Shown one piece after another: positions 23,596-35,054 of a stretch of DNA of 64,000 bases. A program made the position numbers and the translations under genes. The notes beneath the pieces were generated by a model, which worked only from the letters and a program-made list of their open reading frames with translations, did not search any database and was not told the DNA's origin. The stretch is taken from contig CM076148.1 of assembly GCA_038025085.1 (NCBI GenBank), positions 4,991,501-5,055,500 on the forward strand, in the 5' to 3' direction. How positions within the stretch are numbered: position 1 is the stretch's first letter; the number at the start of each line of letters is the position of its first letter. The stretch comes from Tetragonia tetragonoides. Lineage: Eukaryota > Streptophyta > Magnoliopsida > Caryophyllales > Aizoaceae.

Positions 23596-24595
23596 TGGTT
23601 ATCATGAGAAAAACATTTTCACCCATATATGACATAGTTTTCTATTTGTTGGATATTAATGGTTTTTTGAAAAATAGTTTTCCGAGAAAATAATTTTCCC
23701 AGAAAATAATTTTTGCCGAATAGTTGTTCTGGAAAACAGTTTCCCATTTTTTGTTATTTGGTTACCAAAACAGTTTTTGTAGAAAGTAGTTTTTCTGAAA
23801 AACTGTTTTTCCATTTTCCATTATTTGGTTACCAACACAATTTTTCTGGTAAGAAGTTTTTTCATTTTTCGTTATTTGAGGAAAAAAATATTTTCACCTA
23901 TATAGGACACAATTTTCTTTTTGTTGGATACTATATTGTCCCCTGTCTGTGAACCACTAACAGTGGAGCATCGATTCTGGTTTTTAGGACTTTAAGCCAT
24001 AAATTCAGACAAGACGTTGACTTGATCGAGCCTCGAGCCGAACTTTGGTATCTCTTTTTCAATATTTTTTTTTATTTATTTGAATAAGTATAATTTTATT
24101 CCGATATACAGTTGAGGGTGGTTTTTTTTTTAATTCACCCAAACTTTCGGAGATTATTATTTTCACTTTTAAAATTTAAAATTAAAATAATAGGAAGGAA
24201 AATTAGTTTTTTAGGACAATTGTTTTCCTTCACTACCAAACAAGGAAAAATGTGAACGGAAACATATTGTACGCTGAAAATGATTTTCAGTTGAAAACGA
24301 TTTTCCACCCAACCAAACAGAGCCTTAATTTACAGTCTACATTTCAAAATTAGGGAATATGTTTTGTTCAATAATATAAGTCACTTTGTGCAAACAAAGA
24401 AACATATACAATGATTCAAACAATAAATATCATTTAATAGGGCTCCAATGAATTTTGGTCAAATTAACATTTTCTTTATATTGAACTAATAAAAGAAGTT
24501 ACTATTTTAAAAGGGAGAAGTACTCAACAAAAGATTAGGAACTCATTATTATAGGATACTTATTAATGACAACTCATTATTCACCAGAGCTAAGT

Positions 24596-24729
24596 CTTGT
24601 GTGAGACCATCTAACATAAGAGACCATCTAACATAAAAATGGGATCACTATGTAGAAATGTAGGGGTCACTTATTATGGGAGTGACCCTTGTCTCACCAA
24701 AAGTTACGATAAGACCGTCTTATACAAGT
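24596..24729. mobile_element. Small MITE-like inverted-repeat element
   Basis: Left end CTTGTGTGAGACCATCTAAC and right end (reverse complement) CTTGTATAAGACGGTCTTAT match at about 15 of 20 positions over a 134-bp unit. A related GAGACGGTCTT word occurs alone at about 25140. The superfamily is not determined. The rest of 24323-25254 shows no gene. Confidence 0.5.
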
Positions 24730-25254
24730 TTCCAAATTTTTATTCACCATGATAATATCAAATATAAAAGAAAATTAATAACAACCAATCAATATGTGAC
24801 ACTTGTCCTGTTACCAGCGATCTTATTCAAAATTAAAATTATAAATAAATAGATGATTAGTTTGTCACCAGAGAATAAATTTATATTGTTATTCCAAAAA
24901 GCATAGGAATAACAATAAATCTTTGTGTCAAGGGATTACATAATGGTTCTTTCTATTCACACAAGAAAAAGAAATAAAAAGTTGACATCAACTCTTCCAA
25001 AGATTGGCAAAGTTGAAAATTGTAAAAATTATTAAAATTACATGTGAGAGCATACTTAAACCAGCTCTTTTAGAGGGCATGTTTCATCCCGGATGATATT
25101 TTTACGGCGTGAAATGTGAATAATAGGCAAAAATTGTATGAGACGGTCTTTGTTACATTTTGAACCAATAATCTACACGTAAAAAAGGTTTCCTTTGTTA
25201 AAAGTGAAGAAAAGAAAATGAACTAAGAAACTGGCCTAGTTCATGCTATCCGTA

Positions 25255-26602
25255 TCACTCTCCATTGTCAGTGTCACCGTCACCTTCGTGTTGCAGGTCA
25301 CGGTTGTCACCGTCGCTTTCATGTTGGTCACGGCGGTTGTCCTTGTTCATGTACCAGAGCAAAAACCAGCATACAGCTGCCACAAATAGCACCATTAAAA
25401 ATGTCATCAACTGTAGAATGAACATGCCCATTTGGTTGAACCCACTCACTATTTCACCAGAAAAAAGTAGTAGCAATATGTAAGGAACGACAATGTCGTT
25501 CACAATCACCCCTAATGGTTCTGAAACACTAGCAACAAGCAGTGCTACAAATAACCCAATGGCGCTCATCGTCTTGTAAACCTCTTTGCGATCTGCAAAC
25601 AATACTGCAGGGTCAGCGAAAACCACATCTTTTGCAGGCCTGTTGCCACTTTGACCACCACCACCACCAATTCGGACTGTTGATTATGTCGCCGTCACTG
25701 CCTTCAAAACCTCCTCCATATCCACCATTGTTGTTGCCGTCGTTACCCCTTCCATTATTGCCTCCTTGTCCACTGTTACCTTGGTCATATCTTCCAATTC
25801 AGTGGAAATTGTAGTTAGTCTCAATTCAAAGGAAATTTGAGCTGTATAAGCTAAAGTTCTAACCACACACAGAGCCACATTGTGATATAGTAGTACAATA
25901 ATTATATGTATAAGATCAACAGATTCTAAACTCTAATCCCGAAATCAACACTTATAGTGATCTATACACAATGGTGAATGTACCCATTGTAATGAAAATG
26001 CCAATGTGTTAATGTGTAGTGACTCACAACTAGACTTTCTGTGCTCAGCATAGCAAATTTGCAAACGGCCATTGTTTCTTTCACCATTTCTGACAAATGC
26101 TTAGCAGAAAACAAGAACGAATAACAAAGACCAAACTCTTACAGTTCTAGTTGACGAGAGATTAAAGACGAGCAGTGCAGATTTCAAGTTCTTACCCATC
26201 CCCACTATCTTCGGCTTTTAGTTCCTCAGCAAAACTGACCTCAGATTCCTTAGTCCTGGATCCCTCATTAGCTGGTGAGTTTATGCTTGGCTTCAGCATC
26301 TCCTTTTTCTCTGCTCGATCTCCTTTCGAAGATTCATCAGAAACAGGATAGCCTGAAGCTGCAGCCTCAGTTTTGACAAGACATTTTCGACTGGATTGAT
26401 ACTGCTTGAGATTGGTTCTGGCTAGCAACTCCAGCCCAAGTTTTATTGTCAAAATGTTTCTGCAAAGCTTGTGTGTGAATCTAGCAGATCCTGTATTTCG
26501 CGTTAAAAGCGTGACCAATGATCTTCTTAGAATTCTTTCACCATTATCATAAAGTGCAGCAGGCCTCATTACACCATGGATGAGCTGAAATTCAACAGAC
26601 AT
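25255..26602 (-). pseudogene. Tryptophan-run membrane protein family, copy A (frameshifted)
   Basis: Exon 1 is 26602-26196 (starts MSVEFQLIHGVMRP, ends before a GTAAG donor in phase 2). Exon 2 begins at 25790 after a GGAAG acceptor. Exon 2 encodes a Gly/Asn-rich linker (GQGGNNGRGNDGNNNGG), the five-tryptophan run (25655-25669) and SKWQQAC. It then meets a TGA at 25613-25615. The expected hydrophobic part and acidic tail (ADPAVLF, TM segments such as LLLLFSGEI and MVLFVAAVCWFLLWY, tail DQHESDGDN) lie in another frame down to 25255. Relative to copies B and C this is a net indel just after the W-run. The truncated product would be about 194 codons without the membrane part. A sequencing error is possible. 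Confidence 0.6.
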
Positions 26603-27273
26603 GGTCTCTAGCTAGTTGACAAAAACTCCAGATCCTGGTATTATGTTTATCTTTTCAAGAAAATGAGCTAATCAAAGTGGTTTTCCTTTTACCTATTACT
26701 ATTGCCTCTATTGGGCTTACTAATTTAATCAAATCCACTAGCATTAATCAATAATTAGTTCTAGCTCTGTTGGGAAGTCCATGTGAACTACTGACTATCT
26801 GTCCTGTTCCCACTAATTGAGGGAAAATATTGCCTAAATCAAGTGTTCACATAAACATGGCTCCTAGCACAAATTATTTAATGGCTAATCTCGTCTCTCA
26901 TTATGCGCGAAGTAGAGCTTTATGCTCTTTGACGACGTAGAACTTGGCACTATAAACTGTATTGATATATAACTTGGGAAGCAACAAAGTGGCTTCAAGG
27001 CATATAATACTATGGTGTTTATAAGGGTTAAGTTTTACTGTACCTACTGCAGCTCAAAGAGGATGAAAATTAAGCAAATGCCTAGTGCTAGTGTCATTCC
27101 AATGCTGAAGCTCACCAATTTAAGCATTTATAGGAAATGGCTGTCTTACAGAATCACCGCGTGTTCTGAATGTAACTCTTAGATAACCCAACCTCACCAA
27201 TGGTGATGAACAATTATTAACATAAAAAGAAAAGAAATCATGTCTAGGGACAGTTGCCAACAATAGTAACAAC

Positions 27274-28837
27274 CTATGAATCACTATTGTCGCTGTCACT
27301 TTCATGCTGGTTGGAGTTCTCCCTGCAACACCGGAACAAAAACCAGGCTATGACTACCACTAAAAGCACTACAGCAAGGATCACAAAACTTGACATAATC
27401 ATGAATGCTTCACTGAGCTCATTCATCATTTGACAAAGAGGATAAAAGTAGATTGGTAGTAGCGGCAGTATCACTATGAAGGGAATGACTTCATCGCACA
27501 TAATCACCCTTAGCGGTTGTGAAGCAGCAAGCAATTCTAGCCCTGTGGACCTCATCCTCTCTATCAAGGTTACCATCTGTCTAGACATCAATTGAACCAC
27601 TCTGTAATCTTCCAGCCATACAGGGTCACCGTAGTCATGCCCCAAAGTGGAACGGCTTCTTTTGCGGGCCTGTTGCCACTTCCACCACCACCACCATTCC
27701 AGACCAATTATACAGTCTGTGCCTTCAGTATCTCCATATCCACCACTATTGTCAGAGGACTCGGAACCACCCCTTCCATCACCTCCATGCCCACGGCCAC
27801 CTTGGCCGTTTCTGCCAAAATTGAGTGGTAATGAAATTAGAAGTTTTACTAACTAGCCATAATCTCAGTTCAAAACTAGATTGAAATACAGATTATAAGC
27901 ATACAAGATTCTGAACACACCCCACAAACAGACTCACAGTGCCCGAAAACAGATAATAGTGAGTAGGTTCTAAATCTGGATTTAGCAACGGTGGCATCCA
28001 AAGCAACGGCCTCTTCCCCTGGTTATATACTGGTGGTACTGTTGCACAAGGAATCAGAATTACAGTCTCTTTCTACCCTGGATACCCGGCATTGCTGACA
28101 TTACCTACCACCACCTTTCTAACCCTGCTACACCAATATACCATCATTGCTACCATCTATACCTTTACTGTGCTACTGTACTCAACCATGTCCACCACCT
28201 CTTGAGCAAACCGATCCATTTTCTCTGTCCAACTAAAAAGTGATTAGTGGAAATAAGAAAAATAAGCACCCAATATCAGATCCACCCCCACCTCATCTTG
28301 CTTGCATACAGAGATTCAACGACAGATACATTGGTATGAAGAACAATTGGAAATTATTGATGAAAAGGAAATGATAGACGAGAAGTGCAAAGTATAAAGT
28401 TCTTACCCAGCCTCACTATCTTCTAGTCCCCCAGCAAAGCTGACCTCAGATTCCTTGACATTGTTTCCCTCATGATCTAGTGAGTTTATGCTCGACTTCA
28501 GGTTCTCCTCCTCTGCTCCATCTCTTTTCGAAGATCCATCAGAAACAGGATACACTGCACTTGCAGCTTCAGTCTTGACAAGACAGTCTTCACTGGATTG
28601 ATACTGCTCATATAAATTCAAGGACCTTTCAAGCATCCCCCAAAGTTGACTTTGAGGCAATTTCTTCCTCACTAGCAACTTCAGCTCATGTTTCCTTGTT
28701 AAGAAGTGTCTGCAAATCTTGTGATTCAACTTACCAAATCCTGCGTTACGCTTAAGAAGAGGGATAGGATTCTTTTCACCATCACAATGAGCAGCACGGG
28801 TTATTACACTTTGGATGAGATGAAGTTCAATAGACAT
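27274..28837 (-). CDS. Tryptophan-run membrane protein family, copy B (intact)
   Basis: I do not recognise this family. Two exons, 28837-28407 and 27811-27274, are separated by a 595-bp GT-AG intron in phase 2 and give 322 residues. Exon 1 starts MSIELHLIQSVITRAAHCD, is basic and Leu-rich around residues 30-65, then Ser/Glu-rich and acidic near its end. Exon 2 gives a Gly-rich linker (NGQGGRGHGGDGRGG), five consecutive Trp (residues 183-187) and KWQQARKRSRSTLG. Then come DP, a region with amphipathic and hydrophobic helices (FIVILPLLPIYFYPL; FVILAVVLLVVVIAWFLF) and an acidic tail NQHESDSDNSDS. It is probably a membrane protein with two or three spans. It sits in a head-to-tail array with A, C and D. 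Confidence 0.65.
27682..27696 (-). other. Five-tryptophan codon run in copy B
   Basis: Five consecutive TGG codons followed by AAGTGGCAACAGGC. The same block occurs in copy A (25655-25669, with an extra TCA codon before AAG) and copy C (30591-30605). Five Trp in a row is very rare in proteins. Conservation of the flanking KWQQA shows it is a true family motif, not a chance repeat. Confidence 0.85.
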
Positions 28838-29800
28838 GGTCTTTACTCTTACAAGTGTGTTGATAAAAACCTCGAGGATCTTAGTTTCATGTTGAACTAA
28901 TTAGTTTCATACTGGTTGCCCTTTTGGCCAATATATTTTTACTAATACTAGGCTTGTGACTTCAATCACAGCCACTGGCACTAATTACTTCTAGGCTCTT
29001 AAAGCTTTGTTTATGAATTATGACACACATGTGAATTAGGTGCTATGTATTTCTAAATTTCAGTATGCAAGTCCCAACTTCCTGTTCCCACATGGTTCAA
29101 ATAAACTTGTCTAAAATCAAGTATCCAGATTAAAGTTACCCTGACAAAAATTAGTAAACAATAATCCCATCACCAATGCTTAATGCCATTAGGCAATATT
29201 TTTAATCCAGTGGTACAGCCATTCAAAGACAGGCAACATGATCTGACCATGATTGTTGAGTAGATGGCATTATGAACAGCTTTATTTTAATTCTTGGTAA
29301 AAGTTAAGAAGCGACAATATTGACAGGTAAAATGGCTTAATTCTTGGTTTGTGGCTGTGCCCTTTGGCAGGACTAACAGTACACTTTAATCTTGATTTGG
29401 TGCCACAATTGTGTTTTTGTGGGATAGCAGACATTCCAAGCCTTGTCCATGACGATTGTATGGGATTGGTGGAAAAATCACCCAGTTTGGTCCACAACAG
29501 TCAGGGCCACAAGGAATAACATATTGAAATAAATTAAAACAAGATAATGAAAAAAAGGACATCTTCCCATGTAGTATTACATACTGACCATTTAAATTCA
29601 GCAATCAGGAAGTGGTCTAAAATTAAAGCAAATTAGTATACTCACCATTTCACTGAACTTCCCCTTCGCTGTTTTTCCTTCTTCTCTCGCACCTGACAAC
29701 TAATGCACTATTTTGTTACTGCCCTCAGTCTCTCCAGTCTTTCTAATTTCTCAACCTCTCTCTTTCTTTTATTCTGCTTCATCAGTGTAGAGCTAGTTTA

Positions 29801-29897
29801 GAGAGCCTCTTGGCGACTAGCTAGAGGAAAGGTTGCATACATCTGAACCTCCACAGTCCCCGCCCTCGGGAGATACTTACTGTGTTGTTGTTGTTGA
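29801..29897 (+). mobile_element. Partial SINE, TS-type 3' region
   Basis: AGAGGAAAGGTTGCATACAT, then TCCACAGTCCCCGCCCTCGGGAGATACTTACTG-like sequence, ends in a (TTG)n tail (29884-29896). This order (AGAGG, GTxTGCxTACAT, ACCTCC/CCC, TTG tail) is that of the tobacco TS SINE group. The tRNA-like 5' head is missing. Confidence 0.55.
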
Positions 29898-30230
29898 CTT
29901 ATAATGGAGTATAACATGTTGGAGCAAATGCATAAGTTTGGGGTGGTGCATAAAAGATGTCCTTGAAGGATAAATTTAAATGCGTGAATCACGAATGTCT
30001 CATTTATCTTTACTTAATTTATTGCAAGGAAGAGAGTTAAGGGAGTAGAACTGGTTTTTCTTCTTAGGTCTGTAGGAAATCATACAAAAGGCTGAGCCAA
30101 TACATTTTCATACATTTGAAGAGGGGGACCAAATATACTCAGTATCGAAGATTTCAGTTGTTCTCAATGTTAATTGAAACTTGGGAGTCTCTATACTCAT
30201 ATCATTAAAGAAAACTCTGAAAAACATGTC

Positions 30231-31450
30231 TTAGGACTCACCATTATCAGAGTCGTTATCATGCGGCTTGTGGTTTGGACCCTTCTGCCACGGCCACCAT
30301 AAAAGTGCCAACAAAAGTGCAGCTGCAACAGCGAATAAGGACACTCCCATGGAAACTACAGCCAGGCCTGCAACCACTCCTATACTTGAGACAACCAATG
30401 TCCCAAAAACCAGAAACAAAATGAAACCTTGCACAGTATGCTGCCTAAATGGCTCGAGCACAATGGCTCTAACTGCTGGTTCTATGGTCTGAATAACCTC
30501 ATTGGCCACTATTTGGGCGGCTGCATCCACCGGCCACAAGGAGGACCCGTTGGTGGAGATTTGGTTTATGTAGCGGGCCTGTTGCCACTTCCACCACCAC
30601 CACCACTTGACCCCTGTCACACCATTGTGATTATTATCTTGACCTTCGTCACTTCCATCTCCATTACTGCCATTGCCATTGCCATTGTCATTGCCATCAT
30701 TGCTACCATTTCCATTTCCGCCTTTAGCATCTCTGCCAATTAAATGAACGTATCTCTGTAATCTCATTCTCAGCACCAAATATATAGTACTCCTATGAAA
30801 CTGCTAATGCCAATCATCTCTGAACAATTCTGAAAACCATGAGTTCTTGGTCAGTTGAGTACTTGACAGTGGTACTTGAGGTGACTTAAAGAGTAGAAAT
30901 AAGGTCTTACTTAACGATGAAGGGAAAATTGTCGAGCAACACAGCAACCACAACAATGATCTAGTATAATCCCACCACTGCAGGGTCTGAGGAGGTCAAC
31001 ATGTAACTTTAACTCTGATGATTGATTCCAGTGACAAGTGGTTTTGAAAAGGAAATTATTAAGCAAGTTTAATTGTATTGTATCTTAATCTTTTTTCCTT
31101 TTAAACTGAAGTGTAGGTTCAAATTCTTACCCTTGGTTTTGCGTTCCGCTTGGCAGCTCTTTCTGACCTATCTCATCAATCTTCCTTGGCTCATCAGCAG
31201 CACGACGCCCTCCATCATGATTTCCAACAAGTTGCAGTAGCCTAAACCGACATTCCTGATATGTGGAATAGAACCTTCTACCGCCCTTAAACAAGCTTTT
31301 CTCCCTTCTGATGGCTGGCAGCCATATCAAGTCATGCTTTACGGACATCCTCACAATTATATCCGCAGTTCTTGGCTCATTGCAACCATAATGTTGTGAA
31401 TGAGCGGGATCAAACGAGAAGCACATATGCTGCAGTTGAGAGGAAAACAT
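30231..31450 (-). CDS. Tryptophan-run membrane protein family, copy C (intact, divergent exon 1)
   Basis: Two exons, 31450-31131 and 30732-30231, with a 398-bp intron in the same phase (2) as copies A and B, give 273 residues. Exon 1 (starts MFSSQLQHMCFSFDPAHSQH) differs greatly from A and B apart from its polar, charged end before GTAAG, and its start may lie at a later Met. Exon 2 has a Gly/Asn/Asp-rich linker of about 35 residues, five Trp (residues 150-154), KWQQARYINQIS, and AAAQIVANEVIQ. It then has two long hydrophobic segments (GFILFLVFGTLVVSSIGVV and GVSLFAVAAALLLALLWWPW) and the tail PHDNDSDNGES. Function unknown. The tail and W-run tie it firmly to copy B. Confidence 0.62.
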
Positions 31451-31950
31451 TACCTGTGAGTAATGCTACCAACAGGTGCTCAACCAGGAAACTGTAGAAA
31501 ATGAGACTATGTATTAAAGAGCCAAAGAAATACCTTAATTGAGACAAAAGCCTTGTGGTTAGCCTCTGTTAGCTCTTTTTTTTACTAGTCAGACTCTTCT
31601 AGCTCTTGCTCCTCTGGAAATAAGCCATTTTGTACGGATATTTGATTTAATAATGGTCCCCCCCCCCCCATCCTGAAAGGCATTTGATTATTTGAATATC
31701 TCCATTGTGTCTTTCCCTATCTCTCTTTCCTTTCCCCGTGGTCTATTCCTTTATATCAGTAAATATGGGAAGTTCTTTGCTCCTTTTGATGCACCTCATC
31801 TTGGTTCCTTCTTGCTACCAGAGATCTCATGTGGTCCTAACTCTTTTTTTTTTCCTGAGTTACTATATTCTAAACTTCACCTCTTGCAATAATCATTTCA
31901 TCAGCTTTGTTGCTAAAAATGAAAGAGAACTGCAAACCACCTGCTAATCT

Positions 31951-32290
31951 TTAATAACCAAACATCGTGCCAAAATCAACATCCTTGCTAAAAAGATCAG
32001 GTATAAGATCATCAAGACCAAAGTAGAATGGAAATGTCAATATGAAGAAAACCAGCATAACTGCCCATGATAGTTTTATAATCATTGAAGCCACTAGTTG
32101 AGCTGCTTTGCCTGACAGAAAAATTGGGTCGATGTAGCTCAATCCCAAAGTGGTATAGCTTCTTTTCTTGCCCCGTTTCCACTTCCAAAACCACCACTTT
32201 TCTAAATTCAATACATCAGCACCTCCATGTCCACGACCATCATCATCATCGCTTCCCTTCCCTCCGTGTCCATTACCACCTTGGTTGTCA
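31951..32290 (-). CDS. Tryptophan-run membrane protein family, copy D (exon 2 only recognised)
   Basis: The reading frame fits the family exon 2 if splicing uses the CAAG acceptor at 32291, which keeps phase 2. It encodes DNQGGNGHGGKGSDDDDGRG, a modified W motif WWFWKWKRGKKRS, TTLGLSYIDP (compare STLG..YGDP in copy B), AAQLVAS (compare AAQIVA in copy C) and one clear hydrophobic segment (WAVMLVFFILTFPFYFGL). The protein ends about 35 residues earlier than copies B and C and lacks the acidic tail. No exon 1 with a matching donor was found in 32300-33100, so this may be a truncated or dying copy. Confidence 0.45.
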
Positions 32291-32346
32291 CTTGTCACTG
32301 CCAACTGGTAGAAAACTAGAAACTAGTAAGAAATATGCTAGCTCTT

Positions 32347-32511
32347 AACAAATACAACAACAACAACATTATCCCGGTGCCTCCAAAGAGGCTCCCACCT
32401 AGGCAGGGTAAGGGGGGGTCGGTTGTACGCAGCTTTACCCCTGTGAGAGTCTCACAGAGAGGCTGTTTCCGTTTGACCCGAGATCCGAAGTGCGACGACC
32501 ACCGGCAACTT
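32347..32511 (-). mobile_element. SINE, TS-like, minus orientation
   Basis: On the minus strand it reads GGGTCAAACGGAAACAGCCT, CTCTGTGAGA, GGGGTAAAGCTGCGTAC, ACCCTGCCTAGGTGGGA and ends in a (TTG)n tail (plus-strand AAC repeats 32353-32367). These words in this order are the hallmark of the TS SINE family known from Solanaceae and relatives. The pol III promoter head is not obvious. Between 32512 and 34800 I see no gene. Confidence 0.7.
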
Positions 32512-34814
32512 CACAATAAATAAGAAGTGCTGACAGTTTTATGAGCCATTTTGCTTTAGTCCATTATATTCCAAAGCCAAAAAGTAGTGAAGCTTTTGGC
32601 TCCAATAGAACAAATCTTCACACAAATTTCTAAACTTGACACAATATTGTATATTTTATTTATAAACTTGTGCAGATTGTTGTGCTTCTTGATCTAATGC
32701 GACCTCTGCCCTGGGTCGAGGGATTCAGGACAACCACAACCTTCTGCATGGTCTTTCAGGGAAAAGGGGAAAGAAGAAAAAGCTCCAAATCTGAATTGAC
32801 ATACAGCATATGCTGTGATGTACCATCATTCTATTCCCAAATGCCATTAGTGTTTCTGATAATGATCGCCAGTAAGTGAAATCAAAACTATATGGAAGTT
32901 TCCACAACTGCTGGTGAGAGAGGTTGAATGCCCAGGGGGGAAGTTCAGTGACATGATCCATACTGAATGAGAAGAGAGACTCTTCCTTCAGAAAGAGATG
33001 GCTCTAATTTAAAAATATCAAATGTGCATCTGTCTCCTTTATAAAAGCACCACACAACTTTGAAATTTTCCATAGCCTATATCCTCTATTATTACCTCTA
33101 CAAGAGACTAACAGTAGTCAAAGAAACTAATCACGTTTGCTAAGCCAAACCCACCCACCCCCCAGCGTATGTTACATATGATAACCTCAAGTAAAATGTA
33201 ACCCAGCACTTAATCGTGTCTCAAAATATGGCAACAAACACCATTTCACAGATTCACTGTGCTGTTAACATTGAGATCTCATTTTTTAAGACTGCAAAAC
33301 TAATTGCACATATCTCCGCATTGGCCTGGGATGGACCTACCTGGACAGATAGAATAGCCGCCCACCTCTCACCCTCCTAGATAGCAATGGCCCAGTTCAT
33401 GGACCATCATAATCCCTCACAAGATTATATGGGGATCCCTAGTGAGTTGTGGCCATTGAAGCATAAGTCTTGTGGTCAATGGCCACTCTTTTCACCAGCA
33501 TAGCTGCTACAAAATGATGTACATGAAGCTCCTTGTAAGTTCACATGCCCTTTATATATGTTCATATCATCAGGATTTAAGATACATCCACATGTGGTTC
33601 ATCAAATATGGGCTCAGGGCATCTAATAGGTGACTTAATTTGTTTTTTATGAAGTTATGGTAAGCAGTAACTGCATTCTCTTCATTTTTTTAATATATTG
33701 CAACCCCTCGATTTCTTGTATGTGTTCTATACCTGTCTATTTGCTTAATGTCTTTTTTTCTCCTGTTTACTTTTGTCTAGAATGTCCAAAGAGGCAAAGA
33801 GGACAGGGGAGCGTCCTCTTCAAATAGCTATAAATAGACAATTGAAGGAAGTTGACGGGTCATCTTGATGGAGATTGGAGCCTACATAGATGTAAGCAGA
33901 TGCTCAGTTTCTTGGTTGGTGGCAGTATTTTAATGAACTGGTACAGCCATGCAAACAAGGGATTTGAGCTTTTCTCTTACCATTTCAGCTGCTACATGCT
34001 TCCCACACACGCTTTATGCTCTTTGACCATGATCATTGCATATCTGGCATTTTCAATTGCATTCATAAGATTTATGAGCCAACATGGGAGCCAATTGATG
34101 CGAAAAATGGTTTGTGTTTTAGTTTCAAGAAGTTTCCTCTGAGGATTGAGGTTCTCTAGTCCCTTTCAATATATGCCTTTGGCAAGGTGTAACAGTTTGA
34201 ATTAGATTGTTGTTTCTGTTTTAATCTGAGTCTGTCCCCTTCCCATTAAACAAAGTGTGCAGGGCCGTGCCGTGACATGTAAGTTGTAACTAGTTAAATT
34301 GATCTCCATTGAGATTTTCAGGTTTAAACCTTCGCATTATGTCAATTCAGCCGCAATTTTGAAAACTTCCGAGCTCACTAATGTCAACCCTCACTTTTAT
34401 ATACGTGTCTTTCTAAACATCTAATATATATCTACAATACATGATCATGAATACCATTCAACCAAAAGAGAGTTGCATTTAGCAACTAACCGGTGCGTGC
34501 ATCTAATTTATTGTTTTGTCTTAATGCAGTCATTTACACATGTATTTGGTTAGACAGAAAATGTAATCCAAGAAACGTAAAAAGTTCAATTTTCGACATC
34601 TACCCTTTTCTTTAAACATATTTTCTACTTAACCAAACAAAATCTACTAGGAGTAGAAATAAAAGGTAGATCTTGCTGGAACATAAACAGCATTTGAGTA
34701 CCACCCAACTCTCATAAGCCAAATCAAATCTCAAACACCAATAGCACAAATTAACATGTAAGAGGTGCCCTTAGAGATGTTTTGCACGCTTTTTTGTTTT
34801 TGTTTTTTTTTTTT

Positions 34815-34831
34815 GGGGGGGGGGGGGGGGG
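34815..34831 (+). repeat. G17 homopolymer
   Basis: A T-rich tract followed by 17 consecutive G and then TGGCGGGG. Possible quadruplex-forming or error-prone site. Confidence 0.8.
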
Positions 34832-35054
34832 TGGCGGGGAGAAGACAGAAATTTACACTATTAGTAGATCAATAATTATCAACGTTCAGGGGTAGAAATT
34901 AGCAAAAATGCTGCCCTTTAGAACAGTTAAGTGCCTAATAGAAAGTGATTAATTAGTCATATGAACCCAAGAACAAAAGCAAGAAAATATTACCAGTCTC
35001 AGAATAAGGCAGCTCCTCTCATCAACGGGCCTTCATATGTGAAGTTGATTGGTA

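Larger units (their letters stand above)
20246..24322. mobile_element. Composite repeat: CACTA-like element nested in an older AT-rich repeat
   Basis: The outer parts (20246-20330 and 23600-24322) share GGAAAACTGTTTTTC and CATTTTCCGTTATTTGG-like words and end with CACCCAACCAAACAGAGCC, so they look like two sides of one older repeat. Between them is an element whose two ends carry many inverted GCGTCGGTT / AACCGACGCC words, typical of CACTA subterminal arrays. Its right limit near 23595 reads (in reverse complement) CACCTAATACAAAACAGG, close to a CACTA end. The left limit near 20338 is degenerate. No transposase is recognisable inside. Confidence 0.6.

Noticed and set aside
29282..29604. Two overlapping minus-strand frames of about 70 codons
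   Set aside because: Different registers, no link to the neighbouring W-run genes and no conserved motif.
33782..34142. Short plus-strand frames, one starting MSKEAKRTGERPL and another of 96 codons with hydrophobic segments
   Set aside because: Different registers, no clear splice linkage and no recognised family; may be background.
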